Positions 32,629-43,500 of a DNA stretch of 64,000 bases are shown piece by piece. Origin of the DNA: Brachypodium distachyon (lineage: Eukaryota > Streptophyta > Magnoliopsida > Poales > Poaceae). Position 1 is the stretch's first letter. Each line of letters starts with the position of its first letter. The notes under the pieces are model-generated. The model was not told the DNA's origin and made no database searches. It saw only the letters and a list, made by a program, of their open reading frames with translations. A program made the translations under genes and the position numbers. Location of the stretch: positions 3,534,001 through 3,598,000 of the forward strand of contig NC_016134.3 of the NCBI RefSeq assembly GCF_000005505.3, given 5' to 3'.

Positions 32629-33560
32629 CACTACCACAAACTGATATAGCCCTGTCAGGCCCGCAGCCAGCACAGGAATATAAGTATTCCCTGTGAGGAA
32701 TTGCAAGGCACATAGAAGAACACAAGATATTCCTGTCGGGCGGATATAACCACACATGAAAATGTGTCAGTTTAGAATACCAAACAAGGGAATGTACACA
32801 TATTCCTGTCAGGCAAGTGTACACCGACAGGAATAGCTCCTCCTGTCGGTTTTTGTAGGGCTGACAGGGAAACCTTCTATTCCTGTCAGTTTTTTCTATG
32901 GCCGATGGGAATATATATTTTCCCGTGGGTTGGCGACCGACAGGAATAGGAATTGAAAATCTTTTTGAAACCTTTGACTTACCAAATGAGCTCCAAATTA
33001 GGCGAGCCTGAGCAAGGACTTATGTTAGACCCTAACAAGTTTGGAATCAAAATATCACATTAAATGTGTGATATGATCATATGTTGCCTTCAGTGGTTCA
33101 AGGTAACTCAAACTTAGAGTTCATTTCTTATATGCAATAACTCTCGGCATATTTTTCATCGCTGGATATAATAAGATTTTGCTCTATATTGTAACATACA
33201 AATCGCATAAAAGGTTCTAAATGTAATTTTTATTTGATACCATTTGGACAAAATAATGTGTTTTTGATTTTCGAAACTATTTAATGGAAGTAGTGTATAA
33301 AATAATTACCAAAATATTATTCCAAAATTTATGAATGAATGTACTAGCAAGAATTGGTGTGATTTAGTAACATATATGAAATAATATCTTACATGGTCTT
33401 TATAGAAAAAAATGTAATCTTTCATTTTTAATTTCTTCTCCTTTGAGTTATGCATGAACCCCCAAGAATATATATATTTTCATGTCGGTTTCCCACATAT
33501 AACGCATAGGAATATACTTTCCTGTTGGTCGAACGCGGGCCTGACAGGAAAATGATTTCG
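32629..33560. mobile_element. CACTA-like element end with subterminal repeats
   Basis: Begins CACTACCACAAACTG at 32629. The next 330 bp and the stretch 33478-33555 carry many direct and inverted copies of a motif like ATTCCTGTCGG/CCGACAGGAAT (for example near 32730, 32805, 32826, 32880, 32938 and 33545). Terminal CACTA plus clustered 10-12-bp subterminal repeats is the layout of En/Spm (CACTA) elements. The opposite CACTA end and a transposase were not found, so this is partial. Confidence 0.5.
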
Positions 33561-34120
33561 AAATCACGTGTCTGGGCCAAGCGATAGTTCACCGCGCAGC
33601 CCCCTTGCGATGCTAAGTCACTTCAACTCAATTTCTTTTTTTGGAGAACCCCGTCACCCTTCAAAAAAGCCCTAGCACTCTCTCACTCGCTCTCTCCCCC
33701 CGCACAGTCCCCATCCCGCAGCTCCCGCCCAATCGTTACTTCAACTGATTTTTTCTTTTTACGAAATTTCAGTGAAATTTTGACGAGTCTTGAAATTTTA
33801 GCATTTCAGTAAAAAACGGTTTGACTACAGTTTTGACCCCTCCCCCACCCCGCCATGTTAGTTTACCTAAACTTGCTCCATCTTAAAATCAAGTATGCAG
33901 TTTTTTTAATAAGAACAGATTATATTAAGTGTGATGGGAAAAATATCTAGTTTTACTATTTCTAAGACGACCGATAAATAATTATTTCTAAGTCAATGCT
34001 AACAATCGTCTGATCCAATCACTGAGATTCGTGCAATATTTATACAAGTACAAATGATGAGAAAATATTAATCGGATGGTTGTTAACGTTGATTGAGAAA
34101 TAACTATTTCTAATGATGCA
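33561..34120. other. Intergenic, no gene seen
   Basis: A short pyrimidine-rich block (33675-33730) resembles a gene 5' leader but leads into no reading frame. Confidence 0.4.
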
Positions 34121-34226
34121 TGTCTTCACCAAGAGTGTGGTGACGCCTGTCTTCGACGTCGCCGGAGTCGGCGGGGCGATGGCGGTGTACGGCGGGGCCG
34201 GTGTCATCTTTTGCCAAACCACCACT
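34121..34226 (+). pseudogene. Copied exon fragment of the UNC93-like gene
   Basis: TGTCTTCACCAAGAGTGTGG and the following 67 bases match the UNC93-like exon at 666-752 with about six substitutions and no indel. Similarity continues weakly past the donor site (CCAAACCACCACTAAT against CGAAACCACCACCACCAAT), so intronic sequence was included: a DNA-level copy, not a processed transcript. The donor GT is lost (ATCTTTTG). The frame is still open (FTKSVVTPV, GGAMAVYGGAGV) but has no start or neighbours. Confidence 0.85.
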
Positions 34227-34830
34227 AATGAACCTTAATACAAATTTCCACCATTAATGAACACAAATAACCATGTCAAAAAACCGGTCAAAAATCTACC
34301 ACTCGCAAATATTGCCACCCCTAATGAATACAATTTGTCATCCCTAATGAATACAAATAACCATGCAAAAAAAAAATCTACCGCCTGAAAATTGCCACCC
34401 CTAAAGTAATACAAATTGTCAACCTTAATCAACACAAATAACCATGTCAAAAAAAAATCGGTCAGAAATCTACCAATTGCAAAATTGCCACCCTAATGAA
34501 CACAATATCATCCATAATGAACATAAATAACCATGTCTACCTCGTTTTGGTCAGAACCTAACTCTCACGACACATCCTGCATATCATCCTTTCAAATTGA
34601 GCTACCACCTCCATTGAAAACAACGTCACAAAAACTCTATCTCCAGTCCAACACAAATTGCCACCACTAAGAAATACAAATGTCACCCCCTACAAAAATA
34701 CAAATTGTCATTCCTAATTAATACAAATTGCCACCTCCCTCAAGCGCAAATTGACATCCTCTAATAATTACCAGCCCCTCGAGCGCAAGTTGACATCCTC
34801 TAATTAACACAATTGACACCTCCTACGAAC
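34227..34830. repeat. Degenerate tandem array, period about 80-90 bp
   Basis: The unit is roughly AATGAACACAAATAACCATG, then CAAAAAA, CGGTCARAAATCTACC, AAAATTGCCACCC and TAATGAATACAAATTGTCATCCC. Best copies start near 34260, 34351 and 34432; copies become shorter and more divergent to the right (ACAAATTGCCACC, ACAAATTGTCATTCC). It directly follows the copied UNC93 exon. Confidence 0.75.
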
Positions 34831-34869
34831 ACAAAACCGTTATTTCCGTCAAACTTTAACACCCACCAC

Positions 34870-35370
34870 CACATGCTGCTTGAGACGGCGGGCCGGGGCG
34901 GCGAGATAGCAAGGGTATGGAGCGGCGGTCGAAGCGGCATGAGCAGCAGGGGCAGTGGGCTGCGCGGCGGTCTGGGCGGCACACGGTGGCTTTGGTGCCG
35001 CACAAGACAGCAGGGGCGGCGTGCGGCGGCGTCGGGGCGGCGTGAGACGGCGGCTCACATGGAAGCACCTTGTGCTCCCGCAGGGAGACCTCCAGCGACC
35101 GGTGACGGAGGCACGGGATCCCAACGGGTCCCGCAATGGCGGGGATAGGGGTCGCGGCGGGGACGGGCGCGCGGCGACGGAGATGGGGGCGCGCGGCGGC
35201 TTGAACGGGGGGCAGCGGCGCGGTAGGCGCGGGGCCGCGGGGTCGGCTCGCGGCGGCGGGACGGGGGGCGCGACGGCAGGGAAGGGGGCTCGTGGGGGCT
35301 TGGACGGCGGGCAGCGGCGGGGTCGGCCCACGGCAGCGACAGGGACGGACAGCATCGCATGATTGTCTGG
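34870..35370. repeat. GC-rich low-complexity block (GGCGGC type)
   Basis: About 500 bp dominated by GGCGGC/GGGGCG runs, open in several frames on both strands with Arg/Pro/Ala/Gly-rich translations. No domain; base composition alone explains the long frames. Confidence 0.6.
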
Positions 35371-35998
35371 CTGGAGGAAGGGGATGGGTAGAGAACGTTC
35401 ACGCGTTATAAATTCCGTTTGAAGTTTGTGGAGGTGAATGTACCATAGCAAGCCTAAAACGAAAATTCCACACACAAGTTGGGAAAGAAAAACTCTGACA
35501 TGACCAGTAGCCAGAAATTAAGTGCTCATGCGAGATGAAATTTGAACCCTGGGGTTTTTTGTCGTCATTATGTATTGTACTAGTATCAGTCAAAGTACGT
35601 CCTGACCAAATTTTTTACTGTACTTGTTGGTGGTTATGTCCTGGCTTGAGAGGGAGCACGTAGCAGTGGAATCATGGATATGCTGCCTGTTTTGAGTTTT
35701 GACCCAAAGACGTCGCGCGCTCCAAGTCCTTGACTTGAACCGCACCACAAGTTTCAACAGTGCCGGTTTACGAATACCAGAGGTCTCCCTTCTGTTTTCC
35801 CTCCTTCGCTCACCAACTCCCTTCTTCTTCTTCTTCTTCTTCTTCTTCTTCATCCCCACGACCACCAACTTCACCTCTCCCGCTCCACCTCTCCGCTCCA
35901 TCACCCCCCTCTCTCTACACGTATACTTAGAACGCTAGCTTAATTAATTATCGAGGTTGCGCGCCTCGAAACTCGATCCGCACTCGATCGATCGATCC
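35371..35998. other. Upstream region of the small membrane protein gene
   Basis: Contains a CTT microsatellite (35821-35850) and CTCTCC-rich leader sequence followed by a CGAT repeat just before the ATG, typical of plant 5' UTRs. No clear TATA box. Confidence 0.5.
35821..35850. repeat. CTT microsatellite
   Basis: Ten uninterrupted copies of CTT about 150 bp before the ATG at 35999, probably in the 5' leader. Confidence 0.9.
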
Positions 35999-36376
35999 AT
36001 GCATCCGCTGGTGGGGGCTCTGCTTGAGGCAGGGGACGGCCGTCGCTGGTCACGGTGCTTCTTCTTCTTCGGCCCCGTGGCGCGGCAGGCGGCGGCGTGG
36101 GCGGGCGCGCTGGCGCTGGCCGTGTCCGTGGCGTCCTTCGCGCCGGAGGCCGCGTTCGTCTGGGCGCTCTCCGGCGGCGGCGGCGGCGGGTGCGCTGCCG
36201 GGGCGGTGCGCGTGCCGCTGGACGGCGGCGGGGATCACCTGTGCGTGCCTGCGAGGATGGCCGGCAGGACCTGCGCCGACCTGATCGTGCCGCCGGCCTT
36301 CGCCGCGCTCTCCGTCGGCGCATCCGCCTGCTTCGTCCGCGCGCTCTCCATCGGCCGCCGCCGCGACGACTCCTAG
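35999..36376 (+). CDS. Small conserved plant membrane protein
   Basis: A single exon of 125 residues from the ATG at 35999; an in-frame TTG further upstream is not used. The sequence has RRWSRCFFFFGPVARQAAAW, a first hydrophobic helix (WAGALALAVSVASFAPEAAF, about residues 34-55), an extracytoplasmic-like loop with a G-run and a Cys pair (CAAGAVRVPL...LCVPARMAGRTCADLIVPP), and a second helix (AFAALSVGASACFVRAL). The arrangement recalls a family of short uncharacterised plant transmembrane proteins whose members have SFAPE.AFV, RVPL and DLIVPP in the same order. Function is unknown. A leader rich in CT precedes it. Coding third positions are very GC-rich, as for a real grass gene. Confidence 0.7.
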   Translation: MHPLVGALLEAGDGRRWSRCFFFFGPVARQAAAWAGALALAVSVASFAPEAAFVWALSGGGGGGCAAGAVRVPLDGGGDHLCVPARMAGRTCADLIVPPAFAALSVGASACFVRALSIGRRRDDS

Positions 36377-36788
36377 CTAGCTCGTTCATCCATGTCCTGC
36401 GGAGCAGAGACACAATCCTTTTGCGTTGAGATTAATACGCCTTCCGGCTTTGAATGCGTATTCAGATGCGTTTCCTCTCAAAATCTTGTATTACATCGAT
36501 ACGTGGTTCATCGACCTGAAATCATGAATTGTGCTTACACAACATACATCACGTCACTTGAACACAATGGAAATGTGCATTTATACAATTGAACACATGT
36601 TCATACAAAAAGGAAGGGTTTTATGTCAGTATCACTATATGTTGCGCTATTTGTCAAACCTGTACCACCTGCCTTTTTGTTTACGATCTCAAACCGAGCG
36701 ATACGAGTTTGGTGATCTGATCAAGAATTCATCTCCAACTCCATCGCCTCCAAAGTCCAGATCAATCAAGCAGTAGGTAATTTCACTC
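36377..36788. other. Converging 3' flanks
   Basis: 3' flank of the small membrane gene (+) meeting the 3' flank of the receptor kinase gene (-). No further feature seen. Confidence 0.5.
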
Positions 36789-39141
36789 TCACCTATCACT
36801 GATCCCATCCAAAACAGAGTGTGCTTGAGCTTCATCCAAGCACGAACGCTGCAACGCCGATGACGACATCTTCCTGATCCTGTCAAGCTCCTCAGCGACC
36901 ACTCGCATGGAGGGCCGCCTCTCGCCAGACATCTCCAGACACATCTTGGCGATCCCGGCCACCATCTCGAGCACCTCGGCCTCCACCTCGCCCTTGACCC
37001 TCGCATCCAGCAATCCATCAAGCCTGCCATCCCTGGCCGCCGACAGGAAGCTCGCCGCGAGGCTCCTCTCGTCGTCGGGGGCGGCGAGGTTGAGCGCCTT
37101 CCGGGAGGTGAGCAGCTCCAGGAGCACGACGCCGAAGCTGTACACGTCGCTCTTCTCCGTGAGCCGGCAAGTCTGCATGTACTCCGGGTCCAGGTACCCG
37201 CAGGTGCCCTGCACGAAGGTCACCAGGTGCGCCTCGTCCGTCGGCGGCGCCAGCGTGGCCGCCCCGAAGTCGGACACCTTGGCGGCGTACGCTCCGTCGA
37301 GGAGGATGTTGGGGGACTTGACGTCGCCGTGGATGACGGGCGGCGACGCCATCGAGTGCAGGTACGCCAGCGCCTCCGCCGTCTCGTGCGCGATCCTCAG
37401 CCGCACCGCGAACGGCACCGCCGCGGATTCGCCATTGTTGTCGCTGCCGCCGTGGAGGAGGTGGTAGAGCGTGCCGTTGGGGATGAACTGGTAGACGAGC
37501 ATGGGCACCTCCACCTCGAGGCAGCAGCCGTAGAGCTTGACGATGTTCTTGTGGTTGATCTGGGACAGGATCAGCGTCTCCTTGCCGAACTCCCTCTGCC
37601 GCCGCCCGCCATCGTCGTCGTCAATGCCGTCCGCGGCGGCTCGGCACCGCTTGATGGCCACGGCGGTGCCGTCCCGGAGCGTACCGCGGTACACGGTGCC
37701 GTTGCCGCCCCTGCCCAGCACGTGCCGCTCGTCGAATCCCCCCGTGGCCTCCCTTAGCTCCTCCCTCGTGAAGAGCGTGAAGGAGGAAGATGAGACCATC
37801 CCGTTGTTGCCCTTGTTCTTCATCTCCTCGAAGAGCAGCAGGCCGCCGTGCTGCCGGAAGTGGCGGGCCTTGATGGCCGCCAGCCGCCGCTTCTCCTGCG
37901 CCGCGTAGGTGCACGACATGCCCACCGCCAGCACCACCACGCCCACGCTGACGCCGATCGCGGCTTGCCATGGGCGCTCGGATCGCTTCTGCTCGCATGG
38001 CCCCGTGTAGGCGTTGCCCGAATGGCCTGCCGGGCACAGGCATCTGAATCCTCCGGCGGTGTTGCTGCAGGTGTCTGGAGCAGAGCATGGGTATGCGGCT
38101 CCCGTTTGCTCGCACTCGTCAATATCTGCAGTAGCAGAAGCTAGCAAATCGTCAAGCTCGGAGTCAAAGTTTGCAATGAATTGGACGGCAAGAGGACGAT
38201 TAAGGGAAGAGGAAGAGACCTTGGCAGCCGTTGAGGACGTAAGGGTTGCCTTGGTACCCGGCGGAGCAGTTGCAGAGGTACCCCGGCCCGTTCCTGGAGT
38301 CGACGCACTCGCTGTTGCCACTCAAGCACTTGTACCCTGCCGCCTGAGTCTTCGCCTCCAGGCAAGTCTGGTTCCCGGCGACCCAGTCGAGCACCAGCGG
38401 CACCTGGCCGCCGGTGGCCTCCATGAACTCGCCCGTGGTCACGTACGTGGTCCGGAACTCGAACGCCGCCGCTTCGACCAGCACGGCGTAGCTGCACGGC
38501 CGGCTCATGGCGCCGCGGCCGGAGCTGCTGCTGTTGAGCTCGTCCTCGAACCAGACCTGGTACCGGCTGAGCCCCGGCGGGACCGCCGCCTGGCAGCACC
38601 CCATGCCGGAGCAGGACGACCCGTTGGCCAGCCGCGCCGCGCTCGGGCACATGGACCGGCACCCCACGCTGTACATGCCGATTACGCCATTGTCGGCGTC
38701 GGCGCCGACGTAGGCGAGCGCGTCGCAGCCGATGACGGTGAAACGGTTGGCGGCGTCGGAGACGCGGAAGGAGGAGGGGAGAAGCTGCGAGCCGCCGCTG
38801 GCCATGGATGGCGTGCCGTTGTGGCCGCACCAGGAGCTGATGCGGTTCCGGACGCGCACCTGGCCGCGCCCAAGTCTCACGTCCAGCAGCTCCAGCGCGC
38901 CGCTGAAGGGCCGCCTCGTGCTCGTGTTGCCATCGCCGGCGGTGAGGTTGCAGGTGAGGGAGAAGGCCATGTCGGGGGACTCCAGGAAGCAGCCGCGCCC
39001 GATGCCGAAAGGGTACGGGATGTCCACCCCGCCGCACCGCCGCTGGCACTCTGCCGCAGACGCCAGCTGCTGCCATGTTGTCGAGACCAGCAGTGTGGTG
39101 ACGACGACAGCCAGTGGAAGCAGCAGAGTCCGGTGTTCCAT
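36789..39141 (-). CDS. Wall-associated receptor-like kinase
   Basis: Two exons, 39141-38220 and 38125-36789, joining as CQ-DIDEC into 752 residues. A signal peptide (TLLLPLAVVVTTLLV) is followed by a galacturonan-binding WAK domain (CQRRCGGVDIPYPFGIGRGC), a first EGF-like segment (YKCLSGNSECVD...YLCNCSAGYQGNPY), a calcium-binding EGF domain (DIDECEQTGAAYPC...FRCLCPAGHSG), one membrane helix (AAIGVSVGVVVLAVGMS), and a Ser/Thr kinase: GRGGNGTVYRG, AIKRC, HGDVKSPNILL, DFGAA, GYLDPEYMQT, DVYSFGVVLLEL. HGD instead of HRD makes it a non-RD type kinase, with the catalytic Asp kept; this is seen in other grass WAKs. It would sense pectin fragments at the cell wall and signal in defence or growth. The first donor is GTCTCT, weak but valid. 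Complete and apparently functional. Confidence 0.93.
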
Positions 39142-39202
39142 CTCCTGAACCCAAGGGGATTAATGGAGCTCGACTCTGTCGGTGCTAACTAACTCTCCGA
39201 AA

Positions 39203-39212
39203 TGTATATAAA
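39203..39212 (-). promoter_or_regulatory. Probable TATA box of the WAK gene
   Basis: GTTTATATAC on the minus strand, about 65 bp before the ATG. Confidence 0.5.
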
Positions 39213-40200
39213 CCAAAGTTAAGATCGTCGTTCGTTCCAGGAAATGCTATTGCTACCGCGCGAAGCTTTTTCCCGGCCGAAAATTTGACGCACGTTCCCT
39301 TAAATTAACAAATTAATCCTTGGCCTGCAGAGTAGTTGATTGATTAATTAATCAATCGACGGTAAGAATCATCAAATAACTAATCGAACGCTTTGGTGCT
39401 GATCTTTCATTTCACTTGCCACAATGATCAAGCAAACGGAAGATCAGCGTCCAGGATGGTTCTTGATCATGATTGCCTCCACTGCTAGCAAGCTCCAAAG
39501 CTACTGATTCCTCACGCTCATTTCTCTTCGTCTTTTGGAGTTTTTATTTCGCTGAAAGGTTCTTTCCGGGGTCCAAAGCCACATTGGCCAGCGACCAAGG
39601 GACCGGCAATATGCTTAGAGAAATGGAAGATTGTTGGCATATTATTTATCTTAGCATTGTTGTTGATCAAAGTTAGTGATGAGACCATGCATCAAAGTTA
39701 GTGATGAGACCATGCATGGCAGTGTATGAGTGGCTATATTTTTAGAGAAAGATCGACGTGTGAGCCGTGTGGCTGCATGTGTACTCAATGTGTTCATACA
39801 CCTTGCGTTTGCTTAATTCAGTGGCAGAGCTAAGTGGACTGCAGCTTTTCTGGGTTTTTTATGCATAAAAACCGAGTGAGATAGATATGTGGAAGATTCA
39901 AGGAAGAAAAACATCTGGTTCGTTACTTTTTGGATGCTAAAAAAAAGGAAGTCAAAATGATGTGGTAATGTACTACGAATTATTCTTCCCTGATAAAGTC
40001 TGAATCACTGGTCACGATGATGTTACCACAAACATGCAATACACGGGAATGGCGAACCAAAAGCACACGGAAACGGTGAACACAAATTCACATTCATACC
40101 TGACGATGGTGATTAAAACAATAGTCATGCATTTCATACACTGTATCAAGGGAACTAAGACTAAAACTGAAACAGACACAGAAGTCTGCCTCCAACATCT
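39213..40200. other. WAK promoter and intergenic sequence
   Basis: No gene. A perfect 25-bp tandem duplication lies at 39667-39716. AT-rich elsewhere. Confidence 0.5.
39667..39716. repeat. 25-bp perfect tandem duplication
   Basis: ATCAAAGTTAGTGATGAGAC plus CATGC occurs twice head to tail (39667-39691 and 39692-39716). Confidence 0.85.
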
Positions 40201-40349
40201 TTCTCAAAGTCAGCCAAAAAGAAACATGTCCTGCAACCCATATATGCCTGGTTTCCATCGCCATCAATTGCCCACCTCGGTAACAAACAGATGCTGTATA
40301 CTATCCACGACTACCTGATCCTAAAACTCTGCCTAAACAAGAAAACCAC

Positions 40350-40525
40350 CCCATCGTCGCCACCACCGAATCTATGTATCTATGTCACCTGCAGTAAAAA
40401 CAACACATAACTACAGTCTCCACCTGGTGAATCACGCCCATCGTAATCACCACCGATTCCATGTATCTATGTCATTTCCACTACACAAAGCAGTAACTGC
40501 AACTCCACCTGGCAAACCCCATGGC
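40350..40525. repeat. Degenerate tandem duplication in the 3' UTR of the ZFC3H1-type gene
   Basis: Two units of about 85 bp: CCATCGTCGCCACCACCGAA..TATGTATCTATGTCA..., ...CTCCACCTGG and CCATCGTAATCACCACCGAT..CATGTATCTATGTCA..., ...CTCCACCTGG. It lies directly downstream (minus strand) of the stop at 40546. Confidence 0.7.
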
Positions 40526-40545
40526 TTCAGATCAAAAGGGCCAAA

Positions 40546-43500
40546 CTAGGTAGGCGTTGCGTTCAGCTCAATGCCTCGTTGCCTAGCGGCTTCGACAATG
40601 CTCTCCGTGTTGCTTCCACTGGCTTTGCAGACGGTCAAATAAGCATGCCACAGCTTGAAGGAGAAGGGGTAAACTGATGTTGCCTGCTGGTGGAACCGCT
40701 TCACAGTCTCTGACGCCTGCAGTTTTTCCAGGAGATCGGCACCTTTTATCCATGCTGACTCTGGTGCAACAGGTACAGCACGAAAGATGGCGTTTATCAG
40801 AACCAAGCTTGCCCAGAACCTGGTGCCCATGGAGGTAGGGTCAGCACCCGTGTAATGCTTAACCACAAATGAACCAACTGCCAGGGCTAGGCGGTAGTTT
40901 GCAGGAAGAGCCTCCATTGCTGATTCAACAAAATCAACCAAGTATTTTACTTCACCTATTCTTCCTGGAAGGAGAGACGGGCCATAGCACACCTCAAGGA
41001 CTGAGTTTATCAGCGAAGAATCTGCAGATGCTGGACCTATAGTTTCATCTATCAACTGCCTGAGCTTATGCTTCCTAACAGTCTGGATAAACCTTCGAGA
41101 CAGCAGTTCCCTCTTGGGTAAGTTCCGATGATCTGCAAGATAACCACTTATCAGACTTAGTGTAGCTCGAGTTTGAGTGTCTGAACAAGATGATGGTCTT
41201 TCTAGAGCGTGAATTGCGGCGTGTTCCCTTAAACAGTGCTCATAGCTCTCCCCTTGGGCCAACTTCAATGCTTTCTCTACAGCAACTTCTGCTTCCTGTA
41301 GATTGCTCTCTAGCATCCTATACAGTGAGAGGTTTAACAGCCAATATACCTCATCTTCTGATGCAGATGGGCCAGAAGAAACTTCTTGGGTCGAGGCAAA
41401 CGACGGTTGTTCAGATTCCTCATTACTGCCTTCTACCATACCAACAGCAGAATTACAATGGAGCTTGCCGTCTTTTCCACATTCTTCAAACCAACGAGTC
41501 AGTACCTTCTCAGCTAACTCAATATTATCTGCCAAAGCATGATCGGCATATTGATTCCACAGATACTGAACTCCTTGCACCTCTTTAGGCCAATCCATGA
41601 GCAACTCGTCAAACCCTTTCAGACCAGGACATGTACCATACTTTTGATATAATCGAGCTGAGATAAGAAGAATATTAGGGCACGCTGGGTACTCCTTCAT
41701 ATACTTAATCAGCATATCAACAGAAGATTGGAAGCCTTCAAGAGCAGCTAGACAACTAACATGGTTAACAGCGAGGAATTGTGACAATGTCAGATAAGAC
41801 GGGTCCCCGTTTTTAACAGTCTCGTTAATATCTATAGCCATTTTGTCAGCAGCATATTTCAATAGCTCTGTAACCTGACATCTGTTATCTACCCTAAGTT
41901 CAACAGGATGCCATACTAACACACGAGGTAATTCTTTCGGAAATTCTAGCTGATCACAAATTTCCTCTGGCAGCTTCCTATAAATTGACACATATAGGCA
42001 TGAAATCCAAAATATGCACCTATCTGACACTGTCAAGCAAGAAATGACATCCGCAAGCAACTTGTCGCCAGAGCAGTCCGAAATTGCAGTAGGCAGAATC
42101 CCATAAATCTTAGAAATAGCCTTCTCTACATTTCCAGACATGCACAGGAAATAAATCATCTGTAAGAAGATATCTAAGATGAAAGCACTTCTATCTTTCA
42201 ATTCTTCGCCAGTGTCAGCTGTCATTTGGCAGAGCATGCTCAGAGCATCATTATAAGCATCCAATCGGTCATCAAAGCGTAACCTACTATTAATATACAT
42301 AAGCCATAATTCATAGGAGTAAACATTGTGTTGCACCTAAAAGGGAAAACGCATAACATCAGGTACTCAATGATATACAACTAAAGCAAACATTCAAAGA
42401 TTGGATTTACACTAAATATGGACATCATTCCTAATGACCATGTATTTTGATCTGGCCAACAAAAAGAACTGCCCTCAATCATATCGAGCTATTCCTTATC
42501 TACCGTCACTGACAAATACGGCAGCCGAAATATATCTCTGTATGAGAGGCAAAAGCTACCTATAATAAATGGGTTATGCTAAATAGCAAAGAAACAAAGG
42601 GTTCAGATGGACAAAATAGATATGCATCCGTAAGGTGAACCCTGTGCAGTAGATAATGAAGAAATACAACCTAGCCATAAGAGATACCAAAAAGAACTTG
42701 TAGCTCATGCATCATACTATGATGAATTTGAATCGCAGCATGAATTGAAATGGCAAAGGATTTGATAAATAGCGTTACCGCATGGGAAAACATGTCATCT
42801 TTCCCAAGTCCTTCATCCTTTTGATAGTAAATATGAAGATAAAACACCCACAGGATAACAGTGCTTGGATCTGCCTCAATGGAGCGTGCTAGAAGTAAAA
42901 GAGCCTGCACAAGCATGCTTAGAATTAGAGATAGGCTGAATAGTGAAATGTAATCCTAGATGGAATGTGTAACATGTCCCTACGCAGTAAGCAATCTAAA
43001 GATCACCTTGAGCCTGTCAGGTTTGTTTACTTTCCCACAATATAAACCAAGTGCAGCCTCTAAGAAAAGTTCAACATCAAGAGATCCCTGTACAATCTTA
43101 TTCTACAGAAGAAAAAGTTAAATAAAACTAATCAAAATATAAGAAGATCATAGAGCAGTGGACTGGTAGTGAAAGTGTGAAACTAGCATGTCACTCGAAT
43201 GAAAAAAAGTGTCATTAAATGTGAAAAAATTGCATGGTAATAAGACTAAATAACATCGATACCAAGTTGAATTTTTCTGGTGTCCACTATGGAAATAACT
43301 GCCAAAAGCATTCCAACTGTCAATCTTTTTGCAGGGGATAGCAAGAAAAGGGTGCAATATAAATCAAATGAGCACTAATAAGAGCTAATTGAAATATTCT
43401 ACATGGAATCACGAGAACAGGCAACGCAACAAACTTTAAAGGACAAGTTCAGTGTGGAGAACCAGATGCAGATATATATAGGCCACTTCCGCTGATGTGA

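Noticed and set aside
34227..34830. CRISPR-like array
   Set aside because: Plant nuclear DNA; units are degenerate, without uniform spacers.
34813..35475. Several overlapping open frames of 100-200 codons in the GC-rich block
   Set aside because: Arg/Pro/Gly low-complexity translations on both strands; composition artefact.
38014..39192. 392-codon open frame on the plus strand across the WAK gene
   Set aside because: It is antisense to a clear WAK extracellular domain, its translation is Ala/Arg/Pro-rich without domains, and high GC content at third positions explains its length.
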